NCBI GenBank assembly: GCA_964019425.1
Contig: OZ025820.1
Span: forward strand, 956,593 to 1,020,592
Reading direction: 5' to 3'
Length of the DNA stretch: 64,000 bases
Origin: Flectonema sp. DT1601
Taxonomy: Eukaryota; Euglenozoa; Diplonemea; Diplonemida; Diplonemidae
In this document: positions 13,598 through 25,538 of the stretch, piece after piece
How positions within the stretch are numbered: position 1 is the stretch's first letter
Layout: each line of letters starts with the position of its first letter
Position numbers and translations under genes: made by a program
The notes under the pieces: model-generated
Told to the model about the DNA's origin: nothing
The model's input: the letters and a program-made list of their open reading frames with translations, nothing else
The model's database searches: none

Positions 13598-14535
13598 AAG
13601 TTGTTTTGATTAGTACCATCACGCGTCTTTAATTATTTATGTTTTTTAGTAGCTTTCTTCCTCTTGATATGTTTTGTTATTATTATCCTGAAATACCATC
13701 ATCCACACTGCGTCTTAACAAGTGATCTGATTGAGATTATGCAAATAGACACGTCAATTCATTTATGTTATTGAGTGCATTCTGTCACACAGTTTTATTT
13801 TGTTTTTTGTTTTTGGAGAAAAACAACTTCTTCAGTTAGGTTACGATGTTCTCCCTCCTTTACCTTTCCAAGGGTGTTACAATGCTGCCATTTAATTGGT
13901 GTTTGTGAATCATACGGCACTCAATACGTCACTCTTGAGTCCAATGCTGTAAACGTGAACTGCAGTTACTCCTTTGTGAGTAACCAAAACTATTCTGACT
14001 GACTGCTTTACTACCTCATTTAGGAATTGTCTCAATGCTGTTAGGCTTCCTGTTTGTTTCCAATTTGTTAAGAAAAGAAAATCCTCACCAAGAGTCATTA
14101 ATTTGATAAATGTTCACATCGGAGTGTGAAACAACGAAATTCTTTACGAGATGTTAAAGTTGTTGTCAGGAGTATTCTACTACTTGGTACACATCATCAT
14201 AATAATCTGTTTCCTTTCCTGCTCGTGTGTACAAATAATTTATATCCGCTTCAAATATCAAAAGAAAAATGAATTGAATTAAAAAAAAAAAAAAAAGTAA
14301 CCTTACGGGAATGTGTTCCTGCTGAGCCAAGGTGTTCTGCTGTTGTGGAAATTACGAATATATAAATTTACATTTCTGTGGGAAAGAAAAAAAAAAAAAA
14401 AAAAAAAAACGAATATTTAAAAAAAAACAACAAATTGTACTGTTTCGTCGTTTTGAATGGTCGACGCCCAGTAATCGAATGAAGTGATGAGGCTGCCTAT
14501 TTAATAATTCAAACAGCCCCCTCTGGGCACACAAT
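13598..14535. other. Intergenic, no gene seen
   Basis: AT-rich sequence with poly(A) runs near 14281 and 14388. No reading frame with protein-like composition and no RNA gene was recognised on either strand. Confidence 0.5.
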
Positions 14536-16086
14536 ATGACATCGATATCAATGAATACCATCTGTGGTAGTAGTAGTTTTAGTAGTAATCATACAAAGGA
14601 TTACTTTATTAGAGATGCAGTCGAAGAAAGACAATCTCCGAAGAGCCAGTTGGGAGTCAGACAACTGTTGGGAGTTTTGTTCGTTGGAACTGTCGGAGGA
14701 GCCTACGGGATGGAAGGATGTTTGAGAGCTGCCGGACCTTTAGGAACACTCGCATCTATATCAATACTGCCGTGGTTGTGGGGATTTCCTGCTGCTTTAG
14801 CTGTTGCTGAACTCGCAACAGCAGTCCCCAGTAACGCTGGTCCAATCATGTGGATCAACGTCGCTCTTCCTCGTTGGATGACAATGTTATCCGTGCAATG
14901 GACAGTCCTTCTTGACGTAATTGATAATTCTCTTTACCCAAATCTCTTTGTTGAATACCTCGGTAGAGTCACAAACATTGACCCCGCCTCACAAGTCCTT
15001 TTGCAACTCATTCTAATTGGTGGTGCTGCAGTGCTCAATGTTCTCGGATTGGAACACGTCAGCAACAGTAACAATCTTTTAATGTTTATTACGTTGCTTC
15101 CATTTCTCCTCCTCTTCCTCTGTGAGATTCCTCATCTCGATGGAAAGCATTGGATGGATACACCGCCGACATTTGACTGGAGAACATTTCTCCCTCTCAT
15201 ATCGTGGAATTTCAGCGGTTTTGAGAATGCTGGTCATGTCGTAGAGGAAGTAGCAGTTCCTGGTAAGACACTCGTGAGGTCACTCATACTGTTATTGTTA
15301 TTATCACAAGCTGTTTATATATTACCAGTACTTGCAGGTATGATTATATGAAGCTTTTTACTTGTTATTATAAATTACCTTTCTTACATAAACAACACAA
15401 CAGGTGTATCAGCATCAGCCAGCATCGGTGAAAACTACTCTGACTGGAAAGAAGGATATTGGGTAACTGTTGCCAACATGGTCGGAGGGAAATTTTTAGA
15501 AACTTTGATGGTTTTTGGAGGAGCTGTTTCAGCAATCGGTTTCGCAGTTTGTGCTCTTTGCACTACCAGTAGAGCACTTCAAGGAATGTGCACTCTGGGA
15601 TGCTTCCCACAGAAATTTAATAAAGTCTTTGGGAAAATAGATACAGAACACGGAACTCCTGCTAATGCGATAATCCTTAATGGATTTATTACTTTTCTTC
15701 TCTCAGTGACTATGGACTTTAGTACATTAGTTACAATCGAACAAGTGCTATACGCACTAAGGTTAATTATGGTTCTCAGCTGCCTTCTTGTTTTACGTAT
15801 TCGGCATCCTTCTCTTGAACGACCCTATCAAATACCTGGTGGAATATCTGCTATTGTGGTGCTCATCATTCCACCGACACTTTGGGGAATTCTTTTAATC
15901 TGCGGGTCTGTCACATCACATAATGCAACAAATATCCTTTTGGTTATCGCACTCTCGGTAATCACTTCTATTGCTACTACGAGAAATGTTACTTTTGACG
16001 GCCGCATTACTTCCCTCACTACTGCGGAAGTAAGGAGGAGGAAAGTTGCTGAAGGGCTAGCCAGAAACTCTCCGAATATTGTTTGA
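14536..16086 (+). CDS. APC-superfamily transporter, polyamine/amino-acid uptake type (two exons)
   Basis: Exons 14536-15337 and 15404-16086 join across a 66-bp intron (G|GT codon split, acceptor AACACAACAG) into about 494 residues. The first hydrophobic segment carries GTVGGAYGMEGCLRAAGPLG, then LWGFPAALAVAELATAVPSNAG and WTVLLDVIDNSLYP. These match the layout of the APC family, closest in my recollection to the plant and protist polyamine-uptake (PUT/LAT-like) branch. About 12 membrane segments can be counted. The substrate is inferred only from the resemblance; a cationic amino-acid carrier is the main alternative. The protein would sit in the plasma or an endomembrane and couple uptake to a cation gradient. 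Confidence 0.85.
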
Positions 16087-17155
16087 TAATGAAATATTAG
16101 ATTTGACTACAATCAAATTGTATTCACTTCACCAGAATAAAGCCATGCTCCGAAAACGCGCCACAAGTGCGTACAATAAACTCCGAGAACTTAACCTGTA
16201 CTGTTTTCTAACTTCCTTAGAAGTGAAGGGTTTTGACGCCCTCACTCACCTGTTAGAAGGTTTTAATTCTGTTTTAGTCAGTTGATGACTAAGTCGTTGA
16301 CTTAGGAAGTAACTTAATTCATTGAATCCTTTCTCAAGGACTCAGTACGGTATTGAAATAAAGATATTATTATGGGGAAATATTTTTCATTTTGCAGCAC
16401 CACTACTCAATGTTGTGCAGGTGAAGGTTGCTTAGTTAGAAGTGTTCTCTTAGGATCACATAAATATTATTCTTACAGAAGAACAATTAAATGGTAGGAA
16501 CCGTCCAGAAGGTTGTAGCAGGAGGGCAGGCTCCTTCACAATTCATACAACAACAGCAACAGCAACTCAGTCCCCCACCACCATCAGTTGGATCTCAGGC
16601 GTCATCGCAACCTCAGACAGGACCGAATGGTAAGAAAAAAGAATGGTTCTTACTACAACTTTGAGTACGTGTTGAAGACAGTCGCAGCAGTTTATTAGCT
16701 GAGTGACGGACAGTGACGCGGAGGGTAGTTGTTGTCAATAATTTCAGATTGATACTCCGTTGGGACCTCCAACGTTAGTGGACTGACCGGCAGGCGTTGA
16801 ATTTTACACAAACCTGATAATGTTCAGAACCTGATATTCTTTACACTAATATCGAATGGTTGACATTATCGTTTTGTATTCCTTCCGTCGGCAGGTATTA
16901 CAAATCGGGGAATATTTTATTTATTATAAAAAAAAATAAAAACGATAATCTTCATAAGTTACAAATAATGGAAATACTACTCGTCGTCGAGGTACGAACA
17001 CTTTTTAAATATCAGTCAGTTGTAGTGATTACTAATTACATTATTTCACTAAAGTCTAACCATCAGATATAAATTGATGTCGGTGTTATTATTATTTGAA
17101 TTCTATTAATTTGTGAAATATTTTACTTTTCAATCAGACTACTTTTTATATCAAA
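16087..17155. other. Intergenic with one possible short coding exon
   Basis: Mostly non-coding, AT-rich sequence. The only protein-like segment is the Gln-rich exon candidate at 16491-16629, listed separately. Confidence 0.45.
16491..16629 (+). other. Possible Gln/Pro-rich first exon
   Basis: ATG at 16491 opens 46 codons with a FIQQQQQQLSPPPPSVG stretch and runs to a good donor site (G|GTAAG at 16630). It follows a possible acceptor (TTCTTACAG, 16471-16479). The acceptor at 16747 leads at once to a stop in the required phase, so the downstream structure is unresolved. It may be a small gene or a chance open stretch. Confidence 0.2.
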
Positions 17156-19330
17156 ATGTCGACTCCTCAACACAGAGAAGCGAGCTGGAGAGAAGTTGTG
17201 AAAAGGGCGAAGAGCGAAGTTTGTGATGTCGAACCACTTCGGGAGCACGTGACTGCCAGATCATCAATTCTGACCTCTCGTAAGTCCGCCGTGGCAAAGA
17301 CACCGCGTTCGATGAAAGAGACGTTCGAGACTGCGAGGAGTGAGCGAATTGTTGTCACCCCTCTTCACGAGAACGGAGTTGCAAATGGACGCAGCAGTGT
17401 CCTCACCAGCAAGAAACTGTTCCCCGAAAGCATTCGTAGAAAGAGAACTCTTTCTGCATCAACACCGGCATCGCAATTGAAGAGAAGTTCATTCAGAAGC
17501 GGAGTATCAAAAACAAAACTATTTCACGGTATTTACAGCGCTGCTGTCACTCCATTAGATGGAGATGGAAATGTCAACGGGGACGTCATCGATGTTTATG
17601 CTGAACATTTATCAAATGACGGAGTTAATGGAGTCTTTGTTGGAGGTACTTCTGGAATGTCGATGTCGCTTTCTGTTCCGGAGAGAAAGCACATTCTTGA
17701 AGCCTGGATTCGTGCAGGAAAGCGTCACAATATCGAAGTTCTTGCTCACATTGGTGCACAATCGCTGGCAGATTCGAAGGAATTAGCTGCACACGCTGAG
17801 TCTGTTGGAGCTGCTGCGGTCTCTGCAATGGCCCCTTGCTTCTTCAAACCTTCAGCAGTTTCTCTCCTAACAGATTACCTCACTGAGGTAGCTGCTGAAG
17901 CCCCAAACACGCCGTTCCTTTACTACCACTTTCCTGAAATAACGGGAGTAAACTTTCCTTTCGCAGCAATCATGAAGGATCTCTACAAGAGATGTCCAAC
18001 TCTCAGAGGTGCGAAATTCACATCAACGAACATGTGGGATCTCGGTGACTGTATGGACTTTGGAAAGTCAGTTGGAATTGAATTCGATTTATTAATGGGT
18101 TATGAAGGTCAGACTATTAGTTGTCTTCCTTTAGGTGTGACTGCTCATATTGGAATTGGGTTTTCAGTACTTGGATCAACTTGGAATCGTATGATTACTG
18201 CTTACGAGGCGGGTAATCAAAAAGCTGTTGCGGAAGAACAGGCAACAGGTAGAGCATGGTTTCAGATGTTTTCTGACATCTCTGGTCTCTGGAGCATGAC
18301 CGCCGTCACAAAGTTAATTCTTCAGGAGAGAACTGGAGTCTCCTTCGGCGGAATGAGATCGCCACAAAAAGACTTAACTGCTGAAGAGACAAGGTTATTA
18401 CACGCGGCTTGGGCAAACTTTCAACTTACTCACAAGGGATTGTTTGAGCACAAGGGAAGGATCACAAAGAAGTCACCAACCGCCGCAGTTCCAAGCTTTA
18501 AGAACCTACCTGGGGCGCTGGGTAAGCTTGACGAGAAGATTTCGTCTCGCGCTGTTGCACTCGGCAAGAGGTTTGGAGTGGACTCGTCAGATGTCCAAAA
18601 GTTATTTCCGCACTTGTTTGGGCGCAAGAAGGGAGGCAGACAAAACCAAACATTCAAGTTAGGGCAGTACATTGACCACACGCTGTTGAAAGCAACCGCT
18701 ACAAACGCTGAGGTTGTAAAGCTATGCAAGGAGGCAGAAAAGAACAATTTCTACGCTGTCTGTGTTAACAGCAGTCGTGTTGAAGACTGCAAGGCGGCAT
18801 TAGCGAAGGGATCTGATGTCAAGATTGCCGCCGTGTGTGGATTCCCGTTGGGTGCGATGGACACGGATTCGAAGGCAAACGAAGCAGCCACCGCTGTTCG
18901 ATTAGGTGCCAATGAAGTCGACATGGTGATCAACGTTGGTAAACTTTTAGAGGGAGATTACTTGTACGTCTTACAAGATATTGAGGATGTTGTCATTCGC
19001 TCTAGAGAAGTAAACCCAGCTGCAGTGATTAAGGTTATTTTTGAAACTTGTCTTTTAACTGAAGACCAAATCATTGATTGCTCGATAATGTCTGTGATGG
19101 CAGGGGCAGACTTTGTAAAGACCAGCACTGGATTCAGTACGGGTGGTGCGACACCAAAGGCTGTCGATCTGATGGTCACAACAGTCGGTAATGTTGCGGA
19201 AGTAAAAGCATCTGGTGGTGTGAGAGATGGACCAGCGGCTACTGAGTACGTCAAGGCGGGTGTTACTCGTATTGGTACCAGCAGTGGTGTCGCAATCGTA
19301 TCAGGTTCAAGTGGTTCTTCTGGATACTAA
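17156..19330 (+). CDS. Fusion of N-acetylneuraminate lyase (DHDPS family) and deoxyribose-phosphate aldolase
   Basis: One uninterrupted frame of 724 residues. Residues 1-120 are basic and Ser/Thr-rich, with two similar RSSxLTSxK motifs. Residues ~121-425 are a class I aldolase of the DHDPS/NAL family: FVGGTSGM in place of the usual GGTTGE-type loop, the YY pair at 256-257 and the Schiff-base lysine K287 in RGAKFTS; this enzyme cleaves sialic acid to N-acetylmannosamine and pyruvate. Residues ~498-720 are DeoC: D589 in NEVDMVIN, K626 in VIKVIFET and K655 in FVKTSTGF, which cleaves deoxyribose 5-phosphate to glyceraldehyde 3-phosphate and acetaldehyde. Both active sites look complete. A 70-residue basic linker joins them. 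A polyadenylation-like AATAAA lies at 19352. The substrate of the first domain could be another 2-keto acid adduct. Confidence 0.92.
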   Translation: MSTPQHREASWREVVKRAKSEVCDVEPLREHVTARSSILTSRKSAVAKTPRSMKETFETARSERIVVTPLHENGVANGRSSVLTSKKLFPESIRRKRTLSASTPASQLKRSSFRSGVSKTKLFHGIYSAAVTPLDGDGNVNGDVIDVYAEHLSNDGVNGVFVGGTSGMSMSLSVPERKHILEAWIRAGKRHNIEVLAHIGAQSLADSKELAAHAESVGAAAVSAMAPCFFKPSAVSLLTDYLTEVAAEAPNTPFLYYHFPEITGVNFPFAAIMKDLYKRCPTLRGAKFTSTNMWDLGDCMDFGKSVGIEFDLLMGYEGQTISCLPLGVTAHIGIGFSVLGSTWNRMITAYEAGNQKAVAEEQATGRAWFQMFSDISGLWSMTAVTKLILQERTGVSFGGMRSPQKDLTAEETRLLHAAWANFQLTHKGLFEHKGRITKKSPTAAVPSFKNLPGALGKLDEKISSRAVALGKRFGVDSSDVQKLFPHLFGRKKGGRQNQTFKLGQYIDHTLLKATATNAEVVKLCKEAEKNNFYAVCVNSSRVEDCKAALAKGSDVKIAAVCGFPLGAMDTDSKANEAATAVRLGANEVDMVINVGKLLEGDYLYVLQDIEDVVIRSREVNPAAVIKVIFETCLLTEDQIIDCSIMSVMAGADFVKTSTGFSTGGATPKAVDLMVTTVGNVAEVKASGGVRDGPAATEYVKAGVTRIGTSSGVAIVSGSSGSSGY

Positions 19331-20861
19331 ATAGCAAACAATGACTATTACAATAAAAATTGCATTCCACTTTTTAAGACTTTCCACTCCCGTACTGCTT
19401 ACTGTAAGAGGTTGGTAAAACTCACCTTTCAGTCTAAAGAAATAAATTTCACAGCTGATCTCCGCACGTTATTTAATATCGTTGTTGCTGTTTGATCATC
19501 TGTTGTAGAGCACATTTCTAATTCCTTACGAAGTTATCGCAGTGACCAGACTGTTGGAGTTAGTGATTGCCATCCCTCACCATTTGTTTGTACAAAAGAG
19601 AATGTTTGAAATTTAAATCGTCAATGCAACTGGCCGTCTCACTTCGTTTTCATGAGCGTTGTGATTGTGTAGTTTGTGAGCTTCGCAAAACAATCGGAAT
19701 CTATTTCGTGATTGCGATAAACGGAAGTGGAATGGTTAATTTATTTCATGTTGTAACTTGTCGATGTTGGAATTGCGCAACTACCTACTTTGTTCAATCT
19801 TTTTTTTTAATCATTTTTTTCTTTTCTCATTGGGGACCGCCGCGAAAAGGACGTCCATTTCATCCCCCTCCCTCTGTTTATGATACAATACATTTGCATT
19901 TTACGTACAAAATCGAACAGTTAACCCCTCTGTGCGTGGCTTTGATTAACAACTACTGGTATATTTTCAGTATAAAATACTTTTGATATTAATTTTGTTT
20001 TAATACCTAAGGTTCTTACTGTCTTACATCGTCAAAGTTTCACCCCGTGCGTGGCTTTATTCAATCTGCCAAACATCCCCGTGGTTTTATAGCTTTCACT
20101 CTTTTATCATTTATCATGTTGCTAGATTTCTTTATGTGCAAATCGCGACATTCTAACGCCGTTCAAACGCTGGCTTCTGAAGTTGCCTCCTCCTTTAACA
20201 AACGTCAATGATATTCCACCTTCAAAAAAACGTACTTTGACAACCATTTTCTTTATCCATGTTGTTGTTATCAACAACGCCGTCTACAAAACATAAACGG
20301 AACAATTTCATTTTCTTTTTTTGAGTACTTAACAATTCTTTATTTCTTTTTTTTAATTATCCGGTACGTCAGGTATGCGCGCGTCAGTTTTCTTCTTTGT
20401 CTACTTGACTTGACTACATAAGTGCTTATTATCAATCTCTGCGTGGCGTAAAGAAGGAGGGAAACGCCGTCGTCGGACACTCCCTTGTTTCAGAACTTGT
20501 GGAGGTGTGTAAGAAGTGTTTGCATGTGAATGAGTTCTATTAATATTTTAAGAATCATCTGATACTCCCGCCCTTTTGAGACAACGAAAGAACGGAATAG
20601 TTCGCATTATAGACAAGGTCTTGCGGATTCTAACAAAATGTCAAAAAGTGTTCTCCAAACTGTCCCAACCCGCTAAGGATCTTCCCCACGAATTGAATTA
20701 TGTTTTCATTTGGTTGAAAGAACGACCTGTCTCAACAGTAATTTATAGTTGTTTTGCAGTATGAAGAGTTGTAAGGAATCGCTATTGGTCGGTCGATTTG
20801 AGTTTTTTCGGTTTACTTCTCCCCAGCTATTATATATTCTCAATACAACAGGTATTCCAAA
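19331..20861. other. Intergenic, probably includes 5' leader of the sulfate-activation gene
   Basis: No recognisable gene. The phrase TGCGTGGCTTT recurs near 19935 and 20046. An acceptor-like CAATACAACAG directly before 20852 suggests a 5' UTR intron ending ten bases upstream of the next ATG. Confidence 0.4.
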
Positions 20862-23800
20862 ATGAATTTGCGAAGGGGACCTCAGCAGCCGAAGTCTAAC
20901 CTTGCGCGGAATATCCTTCTGGGTATTGCCACAGTCGCTATCGGGTTAGTATTCGTATTCCGCGGATTGATTCAAAAAAAGCCAACAGAGACTATACCTG
21001 AAGATGTGAAATTATCTGCATCGCTCGCAACGAATGACATATCGAAACAGGACTGTCCGACTTTAGGACAACTAAGAGAGAAAGTGATGTCATCAAAGCC
21101 GACTATTAATATTTATCGCGATACCTTTGATGCAATTAACACTAAGGATAGATCTGCTGCAATTGGACAGACTGGTGCTACTCTCTGGCTGACGGGTCTT
21201 TCTGGATCGGGTAAGTCAACGATTGGAAAGGCTCTCGAAAAGAGATTAGTTCTCCAAGAAGGTATCCACATGTACCGACTTGATGGTGACAACCTCCGAT
21301 TTGGACTTTCAAAGGATCTCGCCTTAAGTGCTGAGGATAGAAACGAAGCCGTTCGTCGTGCCTACGAAGTTTCAGCGTTAATGGCAGACTCGGGAACCCT
21401 TTCCCTCGTGTCCCTCATCTCTCCGTACAGAAAAGATAGAGACACTGCCCGTTCTCTCCATAAGTCGATGGGAATTCAATTTATTGAAGTCTACGTTGAG
21501 GTGCCTTTAGAAGAAGCAAAGGCTCGCGATCCAAAGGGACTTTACCAGAAGCACAAGGAAGGTAAGATTAAGGGCATGACTGGAATTGACGCTCCATATG
21601 AACAGCCAACAAATGCCGAAATTGTTTTGAAGACTGCAACCTGTTGTGAAAATGTCGGTGTCGAGTCTCGTATGAAGACATGCAAGGAAGAAGCGAAGAA
21701 GACTGAACTCAATGTTGCTACTCACTGCCCTGAAATAATTTCTGAATGTATTGATGCTTGTGTTAATCAAATTGTCTTCGAGTTGAACAAGTCAGGTTTG
21801 ATAAAATCGAAGAAGGACGCAAGTGCCGTCAACAATGTGATAGAAACACAAGTAGAACAGCCGCAGGGAACAGCACCAAGACCGGGTCAGGTGGTTGGTC
21901 ACGCTGACGGATTTCCGTTTGGAACTACTCCGTCTTCTCTCGTTGTTGATGATGAGGACTTCTGGGTATCTGATGAGGTGACTGCAATGCAACCTGTTCA
22001 GATTCGTGACGTTGATGTTCAGTGGACTCAGGTAATTGGTGAGGGTTGGGCTGCACCATTAAAGGGACCAATGAGAGAAAATATGTTAGTACAAGTACTC
22101 CACTTTGAGTCGTACCTCTTTGATAAAACAGGAACTCGTGGAGGAGCTGCATCAGGTGCTGGGGGTCCAAGTGATTTCGGTAACGCTGAGGGTGCCACTC
22201 GAATGGTTCAAAATGGTGATCGTATTTCGATGCCTGTCCCAATTACTATTCCATGTAACAAACAAACAAAGATGTTAATTGAGAGAGCAATTAAGAAAGC
22301 AGCAGAGGCTGGTGAAACACCGAAAGTTGTTTTCGTATCCCCAGCTGGTGAACCTGTTGCCATCCTCGAGAACCCTGAAGTCTATGAGTTCCGTAAGGAA
22401 GAAATGATTACCAGATCGTGGGGTGCTTGGGATGTCAGCCATCCATACATTAAAGAACTTATTATTAACGCTCCTGATTATTTGATTGGTGGTGAGTTTG
22501 AGAAGGTCCGCAGAATCAAATATCGGGATGGTCTTGACAAGTGGAGACTCACTCCTCAGGAGCTCATTACAGAATTCACAAAGAAGGGAGCTGATGGAGT
22601 GTTCGCATTTCAAACCAGAAACCCAACTCACGCAGGACATGCTCACTTGATGAAGGACGGAAGAAGACAACTTCTAGAGAAGGGTTACCAAAACCCTGTC
22701 TTGTGGCTTTCACCTTTGGGTGGATGGACGAAGGATGACGATGTTCCATTGGACGTGAGAGTGAAGCAGCACCAGGCTGTTTTGGATGAAAAGATGTTGG
22801 ACGATGCCTGGACTGTCCTGGCAATTTGGCCATCACCGATGGTGTACTCGGGACCAACTGAAGTTCAGTGGCACGCCAAGTCTCGTCGTGTTGCTGGTGC
22901 CGATTACTTTATCGTCGGTCGTGATCCTGCTGGTCTGTCGTACTCAAATGATTACATGAAATCTCACAACCAGACAAGTGATGATGTGTATCATGCTGAT
23001 CACGGAAGATATGTTCTTCAAGTATCTCCTGGTGTTGGAAGACTCGGATTACTCGCATCTGGTGCTGTTCACTACGATAAGACTGACGGTACCATGAAAC
23101 CAAAGCCAGCTGGTATGACAAAGGACGAGTTCAACGCTCGTTTCCTAAAGATCTCTGGATCTAAGATGAGAAAGATGGGTGCCATGGGTGTTGAAGTTTG
23201 CGATACTCTCGCATCAATTCCAGCAACCTGGTCGACTACTCCAGCGTGTGTTCCACCTGGTTTCATGGTTCCAACTGGATGGAAGATTATGAAAGACTAC
23301 TACAAGAGTCGTGATGAGCCACTCGTTAAGGCGAATGCAGTTCTCCAGTCAAAGCAGATTCCAAGAGTTTCTAGCAACGCTGAAACTGTCAACGCAACTA
23401 AGAATGGACTTCCAGGTGAGCTGTTTGCTGTCTACTTAAAGAACGAAGACGGTAAGAGAATCTCTCCATGGCATGATGTTCCTCTTAAGGTTGGTGACCG
23501 CTACAACATGGTCGTTGAATTTCCCAAGGGAACCAACTCAAAGTTTGAGGTTATTAAAGAACTTCCTTACAACCCAATTAAGCAGGATATCAAGAAGGGT
23601 CTTCCTCGTTACTACTCGTACGGAATGTCGTTCTTCAACAACGGAATGTTCCCACAAACTTGGGAGGACAGCAGCTTGAAGGACTCTGAGGGACATATGG
23701 GAGACAACGATCCACTTGACGTCATGGAGGTATCGTATTTGTGTTCTCTAAATTGGAAAACAACTTTTTAATAAATAAATTATCCTAACCATGTAGTCTT

Positions 23801-24302
23801 TAGGACATCAGAACTGGGGAACAAAAAAAACAAAAACAGGTTGGTTCGCAGTGTTTCCCGATGGGCTCTGTCGTTCCTGTGAAGATTTTGGGAAGTCTGG
23901 CTCTCGTTGACACTGATGAGACTGATCATAAGGTACGTCTTAATTCTCATTCTCTCTTGTACTTTCGTAACTTTATTGAATAAAATAATCAAACAGATTA
24001 TTGCCATTGCCTTCAGTGACCCAGACGCTGATAAGATTACTGACATCGCATCCCTCGCATCTGTGAAGGGAGCAGCGCTTCCTGCTCGTTTGAAGAACTG
24101 GCTGAAGAACTACAAGACGACTGACAAGAAGGATCCTGACGCCGCAACTCCAAACAGCTTTTTGGGAGGTGGAGAATACGTTTCTGCTGAGGAGTCGATT
24201 AACATTATCGAACACACTCACACCAGATGGAGTGCTCTTACCTCCGGTAAGATTGAGATGAACGACAAGACGAAAGATTTCTGGTTGAGTGAATCAAAGT
24301 AA
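20862..24302 (+). CDS. Sulfate activation triple fusion: APS kinase - ATP sulfurylase - inorganic pyrophosphatase (three exons)
   Basis: Exons 20862-23729, 23840-23932 and 23997-24302 join in phase 0 into about 1088 residues. A membrane anchor or uncleaved signal segment (residues ~17-36) precedes APS kinase with its P-loop GLSGSGKST (112-120). ATP sulfurylase follows, with QTRNPTH near residue 583 and GRDPAG near 685. A family I pyrophosphatase begins near residue 847 with VVEFPKGTN and GDNDPLD near 946; exons 2 and 3 complete it. The sulfurylase makes APS and PPi from sulfate and ATP, the kinase turns APS into PAPS, and the pyrophosphatase removes PPi, so both products of an unfavourable reaction are drawn off in one polypeptide. 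This order is known from stramenopile-type protists. The N-terminal hydrophobic segment suggests membrane or organelle targeting, which is inference. Confidence 0.95.
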
Positions 24303-24495
24303 TTGGACAACAGTTCTGTTGGCCACTCGTTCGTTTGTTTAAAGAAATGAGATGATCTCAGTCTGTTTTTTTTAATTCTTGAAGCTGATACAATAGGTAG
24401 AGCAACTGAGTTTGAGGAAAAATTATTTTAAATTAAGAATCAAGAGAAGGAATAAAAGAAAAAGAAAAAAAAAAAAAAAAAAAAAAAACACGCAC

Positions 24496-24527
<32 letters not shown>

Positions 24528-25538
24528 TGAAAAAGAGAATATAATGTAAGACTCCCGTTCCCCATTTAAGGTTTTCGACCTCAGTGTTTAAAGAAGAGTC
24601 ATATTCCTTTGATGGGAGACGTAGCACAAGTTTCTCCCAATGAACGAGAAAATAATGTGACTACTTCGGTTTACAATGATATGTAGCATCACGTTAGGTC
24701 CTTACTATTTATTTTATAAATTGCGAAGAACAAAATAACAAGAACGGATAAAATAATCTAAAGACAAGAAATAATTGGTTGTTTTTTTATAATTATATTT
24801 TTATTTTTTTTAAACATTTTTTTTTTTTACATTAATACTTTATCTATCTGAATCGTTCTTTTTGCTCTAATGCGACAGTAAGTACGCGTCAAGCGGAAGA
24901 TTGTCAGTGCGCCCAACACAGAGTGCAGAGATCTTTTTCTTATGTGCCTGTACAGTTTGTATATTTTCCAGAGCATTTGAAATGAGTGTCCCCGTCTCAT
25001 AATCCAGCATTAACCCAAAGAAACCTTCTGTTGCTGTAACGAAGCAGCGGAATACCAACTAAACGGATCTATTCTCCTGAACTCGACTCGCTATGTTTGC
25101 TTACTTCAGAATGAAATTCTTGAGAGATACTTTTATAGCACGTAGTCTTTTTCTTTATAAACATCTCTTGCACGATCCATCGTTCAACAAGACACACAAA
25201 GAAAGCGGCTTGTCCGTTAAGTAATTTAAGGAGTTTAGTCAGCCCCAACCATTTGCATTGTGAAAAGCGGAGCCTAAAATCTTCCTGCATTCCATCACAT
25301 TTGAGCTGTCTGCGCTTTGTTACAGCATCGGAGAATCAGTTTTTTTAACAGTAGTGTGACACGTGGCATTCTTTTGATTATCGACAGCTGTCTAACAGGA
25401 GCAACACGAATATGGATCTGATCGTTTTTAGCATTCGAATTATTGAAGTCAATTGACCGGGCGTATTGTTGTTTCTTAAAATTGTTATTTTTGATAATTA
25501 CTTTTTCTTTTTATTCTCACCTCTTAAGACTAACATCA
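24303..25538. other. Intergenic with homopolymers and a possible minus-strand gene
   Basis: Poly(A) tracts lie at about 24466-24525 and poly(T) near 24819. The segment 24867-25290 has protein-like minus-strand frames, listed separately. Nothing else is seen before the ankyrin gene. Confidence 0.4.
24864..25290 (-). CDS. Possible small minus-strand gene, unrecognised
   Basis: Two minus-strand open stretches can be joined across a 46-bp GT-AG intron (25104 to 25059; donor GTAAGC, acceptor TTTAG). The upstream part (25290 to 25105) reads MQEDFRLRFSQCKWLG and onward and could extend further upstream. The downstream part contains FFGLMLDYETGTLI and QAHKKKISALCVG and stops near 24864. The composition looks protein-like and the 3' flank is AT-rich, as after other genes here, but the intron is shorter than any other in the window and I recognise no family. 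The end of a WD-repeat protein is one possibility for the ISALCVG stretch. Confidence 0.3.
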
